Origin: Adiantum capillus-veneris
Lineage: Eukaryota > Streptophyta > Polypodiopsida > Polypodiales > Pteridaceae
Direction of reading: 5' to 3'
DNA length: 64,000 bases
Assembly (NCBI GenBank): GCA_014529385.2
Contig: CM043963.1
Location: forward strand, 72,535,912 to 72,599,911
Shown: positions 62,476 to 64,000 of the stretch, one piece after another
Layout of the letters: each line of letters opens with the position of its first letter
Position numbering within the stretch: the first letter of the stretch is position 1
The notes under the pieces: model-generated
The model's input: the letters and a program-made list of their open reading frames with translations, nothing else
The model's database searches: none
Told to the model about the DNA's origin: nothing
Made by a program: the position numbers and the translations under genes

Positions 62476-63318
62476 CTACCCTATTGAGTCAGTTCTCGAC
62501 TCAGATACAATCTTCGTGAGGACCGTGCATATGGTTTTGTTTGTTGCTTCAGCTTGTCCGTTTACTTGTGGATGATACGGGGCTGATTTCCTATGGATTA
62601 CCATGAATTCATCTAGAAGGATCTTTATCACTTCATTTATAAAATGTGTGCCTCGATCACTCACAATTTCTATTGGCAATCCATATTGTACAAAGACGTA
62701 TTCATACAGAAATTGTGCCGTGGTCCTGGCATCTGCCTTTTGAGTTGCCTTTGCTTCGACCCACTTTGTTAGATAGTCTGTAGCCACAATGATGTATTGT
62801 GCATGAGTCTTATATGCAGGAGGTGAAATGGGTCCGGCATAATCAATCCCCCATTTTGCAAAAGCTCTTGCCCCCATCATTGGTCTAAGCGGCATATCAT
62901 CTCTTTTAAGTGGTACTTTGGTCCGCTGACAGTCATCACACCGTTTAACGTATTCCTCAGCGTTCATATGTAATGTTGGCCACCATATTCCTGTGGCTAA
63001 GACAAGTTTTGCTGTCTTATCACCTGAGAAATGGCCTCCACCTACTCCTCCATGAGCTTGCTCCAGGATTATCACATACTCAGACTCGGATGTGCAAATC
63101 CTAAGCTGGTTGTCTTTACCTCTCTTATAGAGTTGATCCCCTATGAAAGTGTAATCTCTAGCTTCTGTCTCTACAGATTTCTGACGAGCTTTTGACGTTC
63201 CTTCTGGGAAAGTTCTATTTGTGAGATATTCAACAATATACTGACTCCATTTTGGAGCGATCATTATCTGTATAATGTCGAATACTCTGCTAGCGGTTTT
63301 GATGAACATACAATACAT
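62476..63318 (-). pseudogene. Element 2 integrase: second HHCC module and core
   Basis: The zinc module is complete (QAHGGVGGGHFSGDKTA, then YVKRCDDCQRTK). The core has Asp in WGIDYAGPIS, Asp in IVSDRGTHF and Glu in PQVNGQAEATNK, so all catalytic residues are present. The frame ends just after the core. A small deletion or frameshift near 62.47 kb separates it from the C-terminal frame. Upstream, a frameshift near 63.27 kb separates it from the first HHCC module. Confidence 0.9.
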
Positions 63319-63998
63319 ACAGTGACATATTCATGTACGCTTTCTTTCATTCCTGGCCAATAGACTCCCAATTGTAACAAATTCCTATATGTGTTCCTTC
63401 TTGAACAATGAAATGCACATTCCTGAACATGTGCTTCGCGCAGATATATATTATATTCCTCAGGATTGATGCATAGTCGTAAAACATGATCATTTCCCAA
63501 TTGATATAACCTTCCTGCAACCAATTGAAGATCCTTGGATTGCTGAAAAGCAATATGTTTCTGGTTGTATTCTCTTCTATCGAACTCTCCTCCATAGGTT
63601 AATAGGTTAACGACATTTTGAGACCACTTCGGTATCATTTCTATGTTGAACAAGTACGCGTCTGGCATGTCGTCATCTACTCCTATAGGGTCTTCTCCAT
63701 TCGTCAATCGTGAAAGATGATCAGCTCTAAGATGTGTTTTTCCTTTCTTTACTACTACCATGAAGTCGAATTCCAGTAAGATAATGAACCATCTCACTAT
63801 TCTCCCGGTATTGCATGGTTTATTCACTAGGTAGAGCAAGGCTTGGTGATCCGTAAAAAACACAAACTTGTTGGCTAGAAGATAATGCCGAAATTTCTTC
63901 ACAGCATATATCATTCCTAATCCCTCTCGCTCTGTTGTGGTGTAATTCTTCTCTGCATTGTTGAGCTGTCGACTGGCGTAACAGATAGGAAAATTCAT
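63264..63998 (-). pseudogene. Element 2 RNase H end and first HHCC module
   Basis: RNase H/connection motifs (YASRQLNNAEKNYTTTEREG, FFTDHQALLYLVNK, RADHLSRL) lead into an HHCC module (EAHVQECAFHC, VYWPGM, YVTVCIVC). It repeats the order of the second module, including IPKWSQNVVNLLT against APKWSQYIVEYLT. The frame runs off the window end at its N-terminal side, where RT should lie. Confidence 0.88.
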
Positions 63999-64000
63999 GT

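Overview
The window looks like land-plant nuclear DNA from a large, repeat-rich genome. It carries Ty1/copia and Ty3/gypsy elements with plant-type primer sites, and long (GA)n and (GT)n tracts. I see no host gene, rRNA, tRNA or CRISPR array. The species cannot be named from the sequence; a fern or another large-genome plant would fit, but that is a guess.

Layout. Positions 1-9.0 kb hold microsatellites, a telomere-like degenerate TTAGATTTAGG tract, a fold-back element (2501-3013), and direct and inverted duplications of an old LTR element with a tRNA-Met primer site at 3811. Positions 9.3-12.2 kb hold the 5' half of a decayed copia element, cut off at a (GT)n tract. Positions 12.2-15.3 kb are diverged repeats with microsatellite ends, and 15.3-17.5 kb shows nothing recognisable. 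Positions 17,496-51,889 are one giant minus-strand Ty3/gypsy element ('element 1') with matching LTRs and a perfect 5-bp target duplication (TAGAG). It has been hit by a chromovirus-like gypsy element (21,018-33,081, target duplication CAATT), which was itself hit by a copia element (27,476-32,703, CGGAG), and separately by a 5.1-kb non-coding LTR element (41,546-46,658, GGTTC). Without these insertions element 1 is about 17.2 kb. From 53.3 kb to the window end there is a chromodomain remnant, two LTRs in inverted orientation, and the 3' part of a second, related giant element ('element 2').

The most unusual content is what elements 1 and 2 share. Both have (i) a tandemly duplicated zinc-binding HHCC module ahead of the integrase core, (ii) a retropepsin-like domain after the integrase C-terminus (element 1 also has the usual protease; that region of element 2 lies outside the window), (iii) an extra same-strand ORF between pol and the 3' LTR encoding a conserved soluble, nuclear-looking protein, with a long coiled coil in element 2, and (iv) non-coding spacers with near-perfect 22-bp palindromes centred on CGCG, mostly about 285 bp apart. 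The palindrome sequence differs between the elements while its length, core and spacing are kept. One reading is an element-encoded DNA-binding protein with its own site array. That is inference, but it is testable.

The LTR divergences agree with the nesting: about 93% identity for the outer element and 96-98% for the insertions. All coordinates and identities were read by eye.
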